Source of the DNA: Candidatus Poribacteria bacterium
GTDB lineage: Bacteria > Poribacteria > WGA-4E > PCPOR2b
Assembly: GCA_003635265.1 (NCBI GenBank)
Contig: PYIZ01000010.1
Span: 335,044-399,043 of the forward strand
DNA: 64,000 nucleotides
Direction of reading: 5' to 3'
Positions 32,975 to 42,600 of the stretch are shown here, in pieces. The notes beneath the pieces were generated by a model. That model was not told the origin of the DNA and searched no databases. It saw only the letters and a list, made by a program, of their open reading frames with translations. Within the stretch, counting starts at the first letter, position 1; each line of letters begins with the position of its first letter. A program made the position numbers and the translations under genes.

Positions 32975-34825
32975 GTGTCTCTTTCCTGCGAGAAACCGAT
33001 GAAAACAGACAAATCAATCGACAGCGTCACACTCACTATCATCAACAATTACCTTGTCAACACCTGTCGTGAGATGGGATTGGCAATGATGAAGACCTCA
33101 TACTCCTCCATCTTTAACGAAGGGCTGGATTTCTCCTGCGTCATCTTCGACCGTGACGGCGAGATGGTTGCTTACGCGGAGTTTTGTCCCGCCCAGATCG
33201 GCGCCATCCTCTATACCATGCAGTGGACAATCGCCGAAATCGGTCTGGAGAATTTCAAGCCCGGCGATGTGGTGATGCACAACGATCCCTATCGCGGCGG
33301 CTGCCACATGCCGGAGCATACGGTGATTCAGGCGGTCTACCACAACGGCGAATTATACGGGTTCATCGGCAACATCGCCCACGTCACAGAGATTGGTGGA
33401 AAAGCAGTCGGCGGTTTTGCGGCAGACGCCAAGGAAGTGTACCAAGAAGGTCTCCGACTGCCGCCAGTCAAGATTATCCGAGAAGGAGAACCTGTTGAGG
33501 ACATCTGGAAAATTATCCTTGAAAACCACCGGACGCCGCGCACCTCATGGGGTGATTTCCACGCCATGCTCGGATCGCTCAACGTGGCAGAACGACGACT
33601 CCACGAACTGCTCGATCGCTACGGATTCGATGAAGTGCTTGCCGCAGGGAAGCAGCTCATGGACTACTCGGAAGCGCGGATGCGCGCAGAAATCCGAGAC
33701 ATCCCCAACGGCGAATACCAATTCGACGACTGGATCGAAAATGACGGCGTAGTACCCGACAAACGGTATCGAATCAACTGCACAGCCATCGTGGAGGACG
33801 AAAACATCCTCTTTGACTATACCGGCTCAAGTCCCCAAGCACGCGGTCCCTGTAACTGCACCTACGGCGTGACAGCATCAGCGACGTTCAACGCAATGCT
33901 AAATATCACAGATCAGACTATCCCCCGCAACTCAGGCTGCTATCGACCAATTCAACTGATCGTTCCACCGGGGACCGTCGTGAACGTGAAACACCCAGGC
34001 CCCAGCGTTGGCGGCAACTCTGAGATCCACGAACGGATCGTTGATGTCCTGTTCGGCTGTCTATCAGGCGCTGTGCCGGAGCGCGTCGCAGCAGCGACCG
34101 GTGCGAGTTCCTGCAACTTCCTTTTCGGAGGAATACACCCAGATACAGATCAATATTACGCGAACTACCACATTGATGGCTGCGGTTGGGGTGGTAAAGC
34201 AACAGGCGACGGTAACCACACACAGTGCCCAATCAACGGAAATTGCCGGAATACACCAGTCGAGGTCTTTGAAACACGCTACCCTTGGTTGACGAAAAGG
34301 TATCGCATCGTCGAAGATTCGGGCGGGCACGGTCAGCATCGTGGCGGCTGTGGCAGTGAACGGATCATCGAAGCGCTCGCACCAGAAATCACAGTTTCAA
34401 GCTTTATGGACAGGCATGAGACGGGCGCGTGGGGGCTATTCGGTGGACAAGAGGGAGCAAGCGGCGCAGTGCGAATTCGGAAAAATGGTGATAATCGTTG
34501 GCGGACATTTTCTGAAGTCTATGGCACCGCTTCGCCCAACAAATTCGCCGATATTCAAATCCAAGGCGGCGACGAAATTCGGATTGTCAGTCCGGGGGGC
34601 GGTGGTTACGGACCGCCCGAAAAACGAGAACCAAGCGAGGTTCTGGATGATGTCCGTGAGGGCTTGGCATCCCCTGAAGAAGCACGGGATATATACGCCG
34701 TGTTGCTTGTTCAAGAGGCGGGAGACTGGCGTGTTGACGAAAGTGCGACGGCAAATCTTCGCAGCGAAAGGTCGAAGACTCTCCCCGATTACATCGGGAC
34801 AGGCGGAACTGAGGAGGTATCTTAA
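32975..34825 (+). CDS. Hydantoinase B / 5-oxoprolinase family protein (HyuB)
   Basis: 616 residues. The family landmarks include DYTGSSPQARGPCNCTYGVTAS, GNSEIHERIVDVLFG and YRIVEDSGGHGQHRGGCG. HyuB works with HyuA to hydrolyse hydantoins or 5-oxoproline with ATP; no HyuA gene is adjacent here. A GTG at 32975 has GAGGAG four bases ahead, and ATG at 32999 has only a weak site, so the GTG is used with reservation. The last 17 residues contain an in-frame REP palindrome (34783-34798, giving LPDYIGTGG). It shares the overlap TAATG with a zinc protein. Confidence 0.9.
   Translation: MSLSCEKPMKTDKSIDSVTLTIINNYLVNTCREMGLAMMKTSYSSIFNEGLDFSCVIFDRDGEMVAYAEFCPAQIGAILYTMQWTIAEIGLENFKPGDVVMHNDPYRGGCHMPEHTVIQAVYHNGELYGFIGNIAHVTEIGGKAVGGFAADAKEVYQEGLRLPPVKIIREGEPVEDIWKIILENHRTPRTSWGDFHAMLGSLNVAERRLHELLDRYGFDEVLAAGKQLMDYSEARMRAEIRDIPNGEYQFDDWIENDGVVPDKRYRINCTAIVEDENILFDYTGSSPQARGPCNCTYGVTASATFNAMLNITDQTIPRNSGCYRPIQLIVPPGTVVNVKHPGPSVGGNSEIHERIVDVLFGCLSGAVPERVAAATGASSCNFLFGGIHPDTDQYYANYHIDGCGWGGKATGDGNHTQCPINGNCRNTPVEVFETRYPWLTKRYRIVEDSGGHGQHRGGCGSERIIEALAPEITVSSFMDRHETGAWGLFGGQEGASGAVRIRKNGDNRWRTFSEVYGTASPNKFADIQIQGGDEIRIVSPGGGGYGPPEKREPSEVLDDVREGLASPEEARDIYAVLLVQEAGDWRVDESATANLRSERSKTLPDYIGTGGTEEVS
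34783..34798. repeat. REP-like palindrome inside the hyuB 3' end
   Basis: CCCCGATTACATCGGG plus ACAGGCGG tail, identical in layout to other copies, lies in the coding frame within the last 17 codons of hyuB. Confidence 0.7.
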
Positions 34826-35037
34826 TGGCTCAGTGGGAACCGATTTCTGATGCGCTATACGCCACGCAAATCCACCACTGCGATCTGTGTGGAAAGATGT
34901 TGGTCAGACGTCTGTGGCGCGTAGAATACAATGACAAACCCTTAAAATTTTGTGATCAACGGTGTGAACAGACATGGTTTGACTACTGGCTGCCTCGCTA
35001 CGGCAAGACCCACGGCTTCACTAGTGACAAAGATTGA
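34825..35037 (+). CDS. Small zinc-binding protein coupled to hyuB
   Basis: 70 residues with two Cys pairs, C-D-L-C-G-K and F-C-D-Q-R-C (about 21-24 and 47-51), a treble-clef or TRASH-like metal site, and a W/Y-rich C-terminus. The ATG overlaps the hyuB stop by one base (TAATG), so synthesis is coupled. It may be a small accessory subunit of the hydantoinase-B protein. I do not recognise a named family. Confidence 0.75.
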   Translation: MAQWEPISDALYATQIHHCDLCGKMLVRRLWRVEYNDKPLKFCDQRCEQTWFDYWLPRYGKTHGFTSDKD

Positions 35038-35080
35038 CTTTCATATAAAAGGAAAGTTAAAGCATGAAGAAATACCGTAG

Positions 35081-35099
35081 GGGCGGGGTCTCCCCGCCC
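35081..35099. repeat. GC-rich perfect hairpin after the zinc protein
   Basis: GGGCGGGG-TCT-CCCCGCCC, 43 bases beyond the zinc-protein stop. Just downstream (35167-35205) is a CTCTGTGTTCTCCGCGTC tract of a kind I have seen as an intergenic repeat in other bacteria. A 45-codon frame across these is judged fortuitous. Confidence 0.5.
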
Positions 35100-35228
35100 G
35101 TGCTTGTCAGAAAATCGGTTCCTGTGGAACAATTTCTTGACATGAGACAAGATGTTTTTCTTGGCTTGTATTCTCTGTGTTCTCCGCGTCTCTGCGGTTG
35201 ATTCTATGTGGTAATTTGCCCTGGAAGA

Positions 35229-36713
35229 TCACTGATGAATCTCAGATAGGATTCGTTTCGCCTTTGCTTTCGAGAAATTGTAGGATTGCCAAGGACTTTC
35301 TGAATGCAGCTCCGATTGCTTGTCGTGAAGAAATGCTGCTATTGTTTTTGCAGCCATATCCTCATTATCAGCGGTGCGCAAGTGCGTTAATTCCGGTATC
35401 GCGTCGTAGGATAGCTCCTGCAAATAATCAAGATCGATCTTATCGGTTCTAAAGTACCTATCAATGTTTTTCCGTGCAATCATTGCGTCAACATTCACAT
35501 AGTTCAGACCGGTATAGACGAGCAACGCCGCGATAGCAAAGGCTTTGAGCAAAGGTAATTTCCTCCGCCACAGTTTGTAAAGCATGAGCAGAAACAGAAT
35601 AAAAAGCAGGCAGATAAAGGTGTGGGCAAAAATCCGTGCGTAGGTGTAGCCGTACGCTTCCTCGTACAACTTCAATCGCAAGTGTGCGGAATACAGTATA
35701 ATTACCGTGCAAAGTACAAGCAGACAGCGTAGCATAAAAACTAAGCGATCCAACTTGCCATCATTTTTAGTGACGCGCAGACCTATCAGTAAAATGCTTA
35801 GGTTAATAACGGTAACAACAATTAGCTCGGAAAAACCCCGTCTCGCGTATTCCGCATAAGTGTAATCCGGAATAGCGCGGATCATTTCCTCACCACCAAA
35901 AAGGTATCTAAACTGAATCACACAGAACAGGATATAGACAGCGTTCACCATCACCAAAACAGTAGCGATGATGGTAGTGTCCCAGCCACCTGTATCGCCC
36001 TCAATAGGTGCCGACACCCCCTCCACCTGTGCCTTTAGTACTATCGCCAAATAACCAAACAGTAGCACCGTGGTAATCCCGATAACCGCTACATGTTCGG
36101 CGAAAGGGATAGTACCAATAAATTCCAAGGACTTGAGAGCATTGACGATCAGACTTTGAAACACCGTATCTGCCTCCGCAAGCAATGCAATTACAATAAC
36201 TAACAGAGGCACAGAGAGTATCAAGCCTATAAAAATGTTTTTGAGAGTTTTACGCTTCTCAGGCGCGACTCTATCCGCAACTTTCGCCAGCGAAATAACC
36301 TCTAGGAATGCTTTCGGCGCATTGTCAAAAATTTGACGGAGCAATCTACCTAAAAAACGGACGACAGATCGAACGCTAGACCATTCATATCTATAAACAA
36401 GCAGCGTCGTCTGAAGAAGCAGGAGCGGTGGGATCAGAACAAAATTGAGGGCAAGCAACACCGGATTCGAATGGATGGCGAACGCTATCGCGAGCAATAA
36501 AATAGGGATAAACAGAAACCAACCAAAGTCAAGTTGGAATGCAACCTGCCTGCGCGACGCGATCCAAAATAGGCAATAGAAAACGACTGCAAACAAGGGA
36601 TATGAAACCCCGATCAATTTTCCATTAAACAGGTAGTCAAAAACGCCCCCGGCTATGAGCGCGAGAACTGCAAGCAATCGAATTTCTCGCGCCGTGATGT
36701 TTGTATATCCCAT
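35229..36713 (-). CDS. DUF4173/DUF4153 polytopic membrane protein
   Basis: 494 residues with at least ten hydrophobic helices; RLLAVLALIAGGVFDYLFNGKLIGVSYPLFAVVFY at the N-terminus, and the family-like R-G-F-S-E-L and L-Y-E-E-A-Y-G-Y-T motifs. The DUF4173 family is an inner-membrane protein of unknown function; the C-terminus is a soluble tail. It does not obviously belong to an operon. Confidence 0.8.
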   Translation of the reverse strand: MGYTNITAREIRLLAVLALIAGGVFDYLFNGKLIGVSYPLFAVVFYCLFWIASRRQVAFQLDFGWFLFIPILLLAIAFAIHSNPVLLALNFVLIPPLLLLQTTLLVYRYEWSSVRSVVRFLGRLLRQIFDNAPKAFLEVISLAKVADRVAPEKRKTLKNIFIGLILSVPLLVIVIALLAEADTVFQSLIVNALKSLEFIGTIPFAEHVAVIGITTVLLFGYLAIVLKAQVEGVSAPIEGDTGGWDTTIIATVLVMVNAVYILFCVIQFRYLFGGEEMIRAIPDYTYAEYARRGFSELIVVTVINLSILLIGLRVTKNDGKLDRLVFMLRCLLVLCTVIILYSAHLRLKLYEEAYGYTYARIFAHTFICLLFILFLLMLYKLWRRKLPLLKAFAIAALLVYTGLNYVNVDAMIARKNIDRYFRTDKIDLDYLQELSYDAIPELTHLRTADNEDMAAKTIAAFLHDKQSELHSESPWQSYNFSKAKAKRILSEIHQ

Positions 36714-36760
36714 GCTTTACCCTCACTATTCATCATTTTATAAAAAAATAAACCCTCAAT

Positions 36761-36913
36761 TATAGTAGATTTTAGAATTAATGAGACAATCCAAATTGGT
36801 AGGCGCTGTTTCCAACTGCGCCGTTTCAACCTACCACGGCACCTATGCGGTGCGGTTCGGAAACCGCACCTACCGGGGGCGAAAGTGTCCATTTATTTTT
36901 AGAATCCACCATA
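36761..36913. mobile_element. MITE-like element, copy 2 (153 bp)
   Basis: Left end TATAGTAGATTTTAGAATTA and right end AGAATCCACCATA form the same terminal inverted repeats as copy 1 at 4032-4258. The middle carries a GGTGCGG..CCGCACC hairpin region. Both ends finish in TA. It lies upstream of the DUF4173 gene, in an otherwise empty 327-base gap. Confidence 0.7.
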
Positions 36914-37040
36914 GTTACATCAACCGCATAAGCTACGTCGTACATAATGGGTAAAAACCAAATCTTACTTATTATCTTTTCCGTGTCGCTCGATGAGATC
37001 AGGAGGCAAAGCAATCTGTGTTAAAGAGGTCTATAACTAC

Positions 37041-38024
37041 CTACCAAGTCAACACGACCCCCAACGATTTGTCACGTTCATCGCGCAGCAACCGGTACGC
37101 TTCACCCGCCTCTGTATAAGGCAGTCGGTGTGTGATCAAACGACCCACGTTGAGTTCACCGCGCTCAATCATCTTCAAGATCTGACGCCGGTTATACTGC
37201 TGCGTCCAAGGAAACGCAGGCGTCGCAACCGTTGGGCATTTTGGCTGGTGGCACCCAACTAAGGTGAGTTCCTTCAGATGGAAGTCCATAAAGTCCACCT
37301 CGATCTTTCGGTGCCAGATTGATCCCAGCGCCATAATTCGCCCACCAATCCGCGCCATGTCGAACGCAATCGGCAGCAGCTCCGGGTAACCAGAAGCCTC
37401 AACGGTAACATCTAACCCGCGTCCTTCGGTGGCACTGTCAACTTCGGAACGGAGATCACAGCTGCTCGGATTCAGCGCGTGCGTCGCTCCCGAAGCCTTT
37501 GCCACCTCTAACCGCGGCTCACTCAAATCGATTGCGAAGAGCAACTCCGCACCCGTTTGCGCCGCAAGCTGCAACGCCAACTGACCAACAAGTCCCATCC
37601 CCGTAATGCAGGCGAACTCACCCAGCTCAATCCGCGCCTTTCTGACGCCGTGCATTGAAACACTTCCAAGCACACCGAAAGTGCCTTCATCGAAGGACAC
37701 ACCATCTGGTAGCTTCGCTAACGACTGTGGTGCAGCAGACACAGTGACATGACTCGCGTGTCGTCCTAGCGACAACACACGGTCGCCGATTTCGTAACCC
37801 TCCACGCCCTCACCGATCTCGATGATCCGCCCGGTGTTGGAGTAACCGGGGGTGAAATCGTCCGTCCGTCCCTGTTCTTGCGTACCGAGCTCTGTACCCG
37901 CACTAATCAGCGTACATACCGTCTCGACAAGCACCTCACCTCTGCCGGGCGAGCGAATCTCGGTCGCCTTCGTTCCCACGCTATTATCTGGTCTAACAAC
38001 AACCTGTGCACCTATTTGTGTCAT
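37041..38024 (-). CDS. Medium-chain (zinc-type) dehydrogenase/reductase, zinc sites lost
   Basis: 327 residues. Rossmann signature GMGLVGQLALQLAAQTGAELLFAID and a GroES-like N-terminal part are present. The usual catalytic Cys-His pair and the four-cysteine structural lobe are not: LISAGTELG replaces the first, as in BchC-like or quinone-reductase-like members. GGAGG precedes the ATG by six bases. It should use NAD(P)H on a small substrate; which one is open. Confidence 0.85.
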   Translation of the reverse strand: MTQIGAQVVVRPDNSVGTKATEIRSPGRGEVLVETVCTLISAGTELGTQEQGRTDDFTPGYSNTGRIIEIGEGVEGYEIGDRVLSLGRHASHVTVSAAPQSLAKLPDGVSFDEGTFGVLGSVSMHGVRKARIELGEFACITGMGLVGQLALQLAAQTGAELLFAIDLSEPRLEVAKASGATHALNPSSCDLRSEVDSATEGRGLDVTVEASGYPELLPIAFDMARIGGRIMALGSIWHRKIEVDFMDFHLKELTLVGCHQPKCPTVATPAFPWTQQYNRRQILKMIERGELNVGRLITHRLPYTEAGEAYRLLRDERDKSLGVVLTW

Positions 38025-38281
38025 TGTATTCCTCCGTGCAAATGTAATGCCAAGTTAAAAAAACACGTCAATTCTACAATGCTTCCACCTCCATGTGCAC
38101 GACAGCAGATTAAACCTAAAAAAACTCCCTGAAAAAGATCGCTGATACGCTTTTTGTATCAAGATTAGTAATCTTGCCGTTCTTAAAGAGAGTTAAAATA
38201 ATCCTTCGCCGCACCCACGGTGAAGAGCACGTTTTTTCTTGAATAAGACACGATAATTTCTAATAGAAAAGAGGCAATACC

Positions 38282-38878
38282 ATGCTATACCTAAACTCAG
38301 TAGAAAACGCCGCAGCCAGCAAAACGGACAAAAAGTACGCAATCTGTTACGAAAAGATTCCCGGCATGGAAAATATCACAGAATTGGCACCGTCAAAGGA
38401 GTTACTCACACAGTGGAAATCTAAAAAAATTGGTTGGGAAGAATTTCGTGAAATCTTTATAGCTGAAATGAGAGCACAGTATCGCAAGCGGGAAAACTGA
38501 TTAAAAAACCTGATACAATATAGCCTAGAAAACGATATCACGCTCCACTCACCAGAGCCGAGTGGCGAGCAGACTTATCGCGCCATTTTGGAAGAGCTGA
38601 TTAACGATATATGGCAAGGCGAAGGGCGGACAGATCGCGTAATCAATCTCGTAGGGGAGTCTGTTGAGGTGTTCCACTTTACCCCGGCAAATCAGGAGCA
38701 GATGAAACAGATCGCGGCGAAATGTGAGTTTTTTTTACCAATACAGTTAGGGAGTCGGTCCCGGACATGCCAGCACTGTAGCCATCTAGATCGACAGGTT
38801 TATATATGTCCAAGGACCAACCGAGTCGTTATTCATTACGAGTGGACAACCCCGGTCTGGACTAGCGTTCAAGCCTGA
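38282..38878 (+). pseudogene. DUF488-like protein interrupted by an in-frame TGA
   Basis: The frame from ATG 38282 gives 72 residues ending at TGA 38498-38500; the same frame continues open for 125 more codons to 38878. The first part carries the DUF488-like LAPSKELLTQWKSKKIGWEEF and the second a matching ILEELINDIW and a CQHC..C zinc-like tail, so they read as one protein of about 198 residues. TGA is a normal stop elsewhere in this window (ribE). Nonsense mutation, assembly error or readthrough cannot be separated here. The tail overlaps the convergent NadD-like gene by ten bases. Confidence 0.6.
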
Positions 38879-39657
38879 TACGCCTGAACCGCCTTGAGGA
38901 ATCCCTGCACTTCCGATGGCACAAGGTGATCCACCGAATTTCCCGCCTGAATCTGCGCTCGGATGTCCGTCGAAGAAATCTCTGCGTAAAAACCCGGCAA
39001 CTCAATCAGATCAATCCCGCTCGCGTAACGACGGTAATCCGGCGCTTCCATCACTTGTCTCACAGCATCCACGTCATAGTTGTGGCGGTTTGCAACAATG
39101 AAGCGACATTGATCAAAAAGGGCTTCCAATGCGCCGTGCAAATCGGTATAATATTTCGGGTCGAACAGGCGAATGAACGTATCATAGCCAACAATGAATG
39201 AGAAGTGTGTACCGGAGGGATACGCAGGCTTTAACGCTTCGATCTTCTCAATAAATTTGCCGTGGCTGCAAGCCGCAACAGAAAAATCCGCCCGATTCGC
39301 TGTGTACGCCTTGAGCATCAATAGCCGATCTGCAAGCGAAAGACCGAACACACCCTTGTCAACATTCGCCCTCGCCAAAATTAGCAGAATCTCGTCCAGA
39401 TCGTATCTTTTTTGTGCCGCTTCAATCATTTTGATATGGGCGACGGTGAGCGGGTTGAAAGATCCGGAAAAGATCCCAAGTCTCCCACCACCCGCTTTTA
39501 TATGTCGAACAGCACGATAAACCCAACGAATCTGAGGGGCACCGTTGGGATCCAACTGATCAACAAGCGCGTCTAGATGACGACTCTCATCGGAATATTT
39601 GAACGTTTGAATGTCTCCCAAAATTAACTCCTCTATAAGCCGCCCTCGATTGTACAC
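38869..39657 (-). CDS. NadD-like nicotinate-nucleotide adenylyltransferase family protein
   Basis: 262 residues. The nucleotidyltransferase HxGH-like motif is SGSFNPLTVAH (about 75) and the ISSTxxR motif is ISSTDIRAQIQ near the C-terminus. NadD adds AMP to nicotinate mononucleotide. An N-terminal extension of about 60 residues precedes the catalytic domain, and the first motif has T in place of the first His, so this may be a divergent relative of NadD and not NadD itself. Confidence 0.8.
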   Translation of the reverse strand: MYNRGRLIEELILGDIQTFKYSDESRHLDALVDQLDPNGAPQIRWVYRAVRHIKAGGGRLGIFSGSFNPLTVAHIKMIEAAQKRYDLDEILLILARANVDKGVFGLSLADRLLMLKAYTANRADFSVAACSHGKFIEKIEALKPAYPSGTHFSFIVGYDTFIRLFDPKYYTDLHGALEALFDQCRFIVANRHNYDVDAVRQVMEAPDYRRYASGIDLIELPGFYAEISSTDIRAQIQAGNSVDHLVPSEVQGFLKAVQAYQA

Positions 39658-39698
39658 CGAGAGTTGCAGTTGATCACGTCTTTAGAGTAGCACCACCT

Positions 39699-42600
39699 AT
39701 GCCAATTATCAAGCGAAATTTTAACAATCCACCACACTATCTTGCGGACTTTAACTTGAGAATTCAAGTTGTGCAGCAATCACCGATTAAATCACCTTTA
39801 AGGATTATTCTCTGTGTTTTGTTTGCCTTGATCGTTATTGGAACATCCGTCGTCATCACACGAAACGTGTCCGCAGATGCCGATACGGCAACAGCCAACC
39901 ATCAACGGATGCTCGCCACCCTCAAACAGATTGCGGATCAAACCGCTGAGACGAACAATTACATCGGCGAAGGACTAGCGCGTCGGCTGCGTAGACATCT
40001 CGCCAACTTACCCATCGATTCTTCGGGTCTAGATCGATGGCGTCTCCACACAGAGCTAGGCGAGGCAGAACTTCGGCTCGGAAACGAACAAGCAGCAATT
40101 GACCAGCTCACACAGGCGGGACGATTGCTACCCCAACTGAGAGGGCAACTCTCCCCGTTGATGGCAAATCAGACCCTCTTCCGACTCGCCGTAGCGTATA
40201 TGCGGCGGGGCGAAACACAGAATTGCTGCCCCAACCAGATCGGAGCTGCAAGCAACCCTGACAGCTGTATTCTACCCTTGCGAGAGGGTGGGATTCACAG
40301 TCAACAAGAGAGTTCGCTGCAAGCGATAACCTACCTCACGGAAGTGCTCCGAAACACGACAGTTGAATTACCACTCCATCTAGAGGCAAGATGGCTGCTC
40401 AACATCGCTTACATGACAGTCGGCGGCTATCCAGACCACGTACCTGAACCATACCTCCTACCCCAAGAGGCGTTCCGATCTGAAGAAGAAATGCCGCGTT
40501 TCGCCAATATCGCACCACATCTAGGGCTTGATACATTTGATTTATCTGGCGGTGCAATCGTTGATGACTTCGACAACGATAACTACTTGGATATCGTCGT
40601 TTCGACTTGGGATCCCGCCGGACAAATTCACTTTTTCCGCAACAACCGGGACGGAACCTTCTCAGAGCAAACGGAACAGGCAGAGCTTGCAGGTTTGTAC
40701 GGCGGCCTAAATCTCATCCAAGCGGACTACGACAACGATGACGATGTCGATATCCTTGTGTTGCGGGGTGCTTGGTTAGAAGCAGCAGGGCAACACCCCA
40801 ACTCCCTGCTGCGTAATAACGGCTATGGCACGTTCACAGATGTAACCTTCGATGCTGGTTTAGGCGAGGTGCACTATCCCACTCAGACAGCATCTTGGGG
40901 TGACTACGATAACGATGGCAACCTCGATCTGTACATCGGAAACGAATCTACGGAAACGTTCAACGCCCCTTGTCAGCTATTCCGCAACAACGGCGATGGC
41001 ACGTTCTCCGATGTGGCTGCCGAAGCCGGCGTTGAAAACTACGGCTTTACCAAGTCAGTAATCTGGGGCGATTACAATGGGGACAGGTTCCTCGACCTTT
41101 ATGTGTCCAATTTCAAAGGAGCCAACCGCCTCTATCGCAATAACGGGAACGGCACCTTCACCGATGTGGCAGAACAACTCAACGTCGATCTGCCGATGCG
41201 CAGTTTCCCCGCCTGGTTCTGGGACTTCAACAACGATGGAGTATTAGACCTATTTGCGTCCGCCTATTCCGCTGGCATCTCACATCTCGCAGCAAATGCC
41301 CTCGGCATCGCCATAGGCACTCCACCTTCTACGGCAGGACCGGAATCAAGGACGAGTTATCATAACCGTCCTGACCCAGGTGAGGGCGAGTTACCCCATC
41401 TGTATCGCGGGGATGGGCAGGGTAACTTCAAGGAGGTCGCACGCCAACACAATCTGGTGCAACCCAATGCGCCAATGGGATCAAACTTCGGCGACCTAGA
41501 CAACGACGGTTATCTCGATTTCTACCTCGGCACCGGATACCCGGACTACAAAAATCTCATGCCAAGCCTCATGTATCGCAATCGTCAGGGAGTAGATTTC
41601 GCCGACGTAACTTACGCTGGCGGATTCGGACATCTGCAGAAGGGACACGCCGTCGTCTTCGCGGACCTCGACAACGATGGCGACCAAGACATCTTCGAGC
41701 AGATGGGCGGTGCTTTTCCGGGCGATGGGTACAGTAACGTTTTGTATGAAAACCCCGGGCTCGGAAACCATTTCCTCACGATTAAACTTGTCGGTGTGCG
41801 CTCCAACCGATCAGCAATCGGGGCGCGCATCCATGCCAAGATCATCGAAAACGGAGAGCCACGCTCGATTTATAAGCATGTCAACAGTGGCGGCAGCTTC
41901 GGTGCCAACCCACTTAGGCAAACCATCGGCTTAGGGAAAGCGGAAAAAATTGAGAGTCTTAAGATTTTCTGGCACACCACTGGACTCACACAAACATTCC
42001 ATGACGTGCCTCTCGATCAGTTCATTCAGATCACCGAGGGTGAAACACAATACACAACCCTCGAACTTGAAAGATTGAAATTGGGATCAAAGGCTCAACT
42101 AGGAGACAAGAGATCTGATGTTTCTCAAAGTCATCAAATGGTTCATTCCGTACACGCATCGCAGCCTGCTGCGGTAGACAGTGAAGTCTCTGCCTTCGTG
42201 GAATATTACAATCGTGGACTAGACTTGAGTAAAGGCGAGAATTATCTGCTCGCTGTGGAATCGCTCAAACAAGCCATTCAGATCGACCCCAGCCGTGAGG
42301 AAGCGCACCGTCTCCTTGGACGCATATACCTCCTCTATCTCGCCAAAACCACATCGGCAATCGAATCATTTCAAACCGCACTGAAGATAGATCCCGAGAA
42401 TCCCAGCGCGCACCAGATGCTTGGCGTCGCCTACTTCAGACGAAATCAGTATCCAGAGGCGATTCAAGCGTTGCGCAGAGCGATTGAATTGAATCCTAAA
42501 GTCTCCCCCGATTACCCGTACCACCCATACTATGACCTCGGCATGGTCTATCTAAAACAGAGCAAATTTGACGATGCTATTACCTGTTTTGAACGAGCAA

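Noticed and set aside
35065-35202. 45-codon frame with a weak GGAAAG site
   Set aside because: It is made of a GC hairpin and a CTCTGTGTTCTCCGCGTC tract of repeat type; no protein-like composition.
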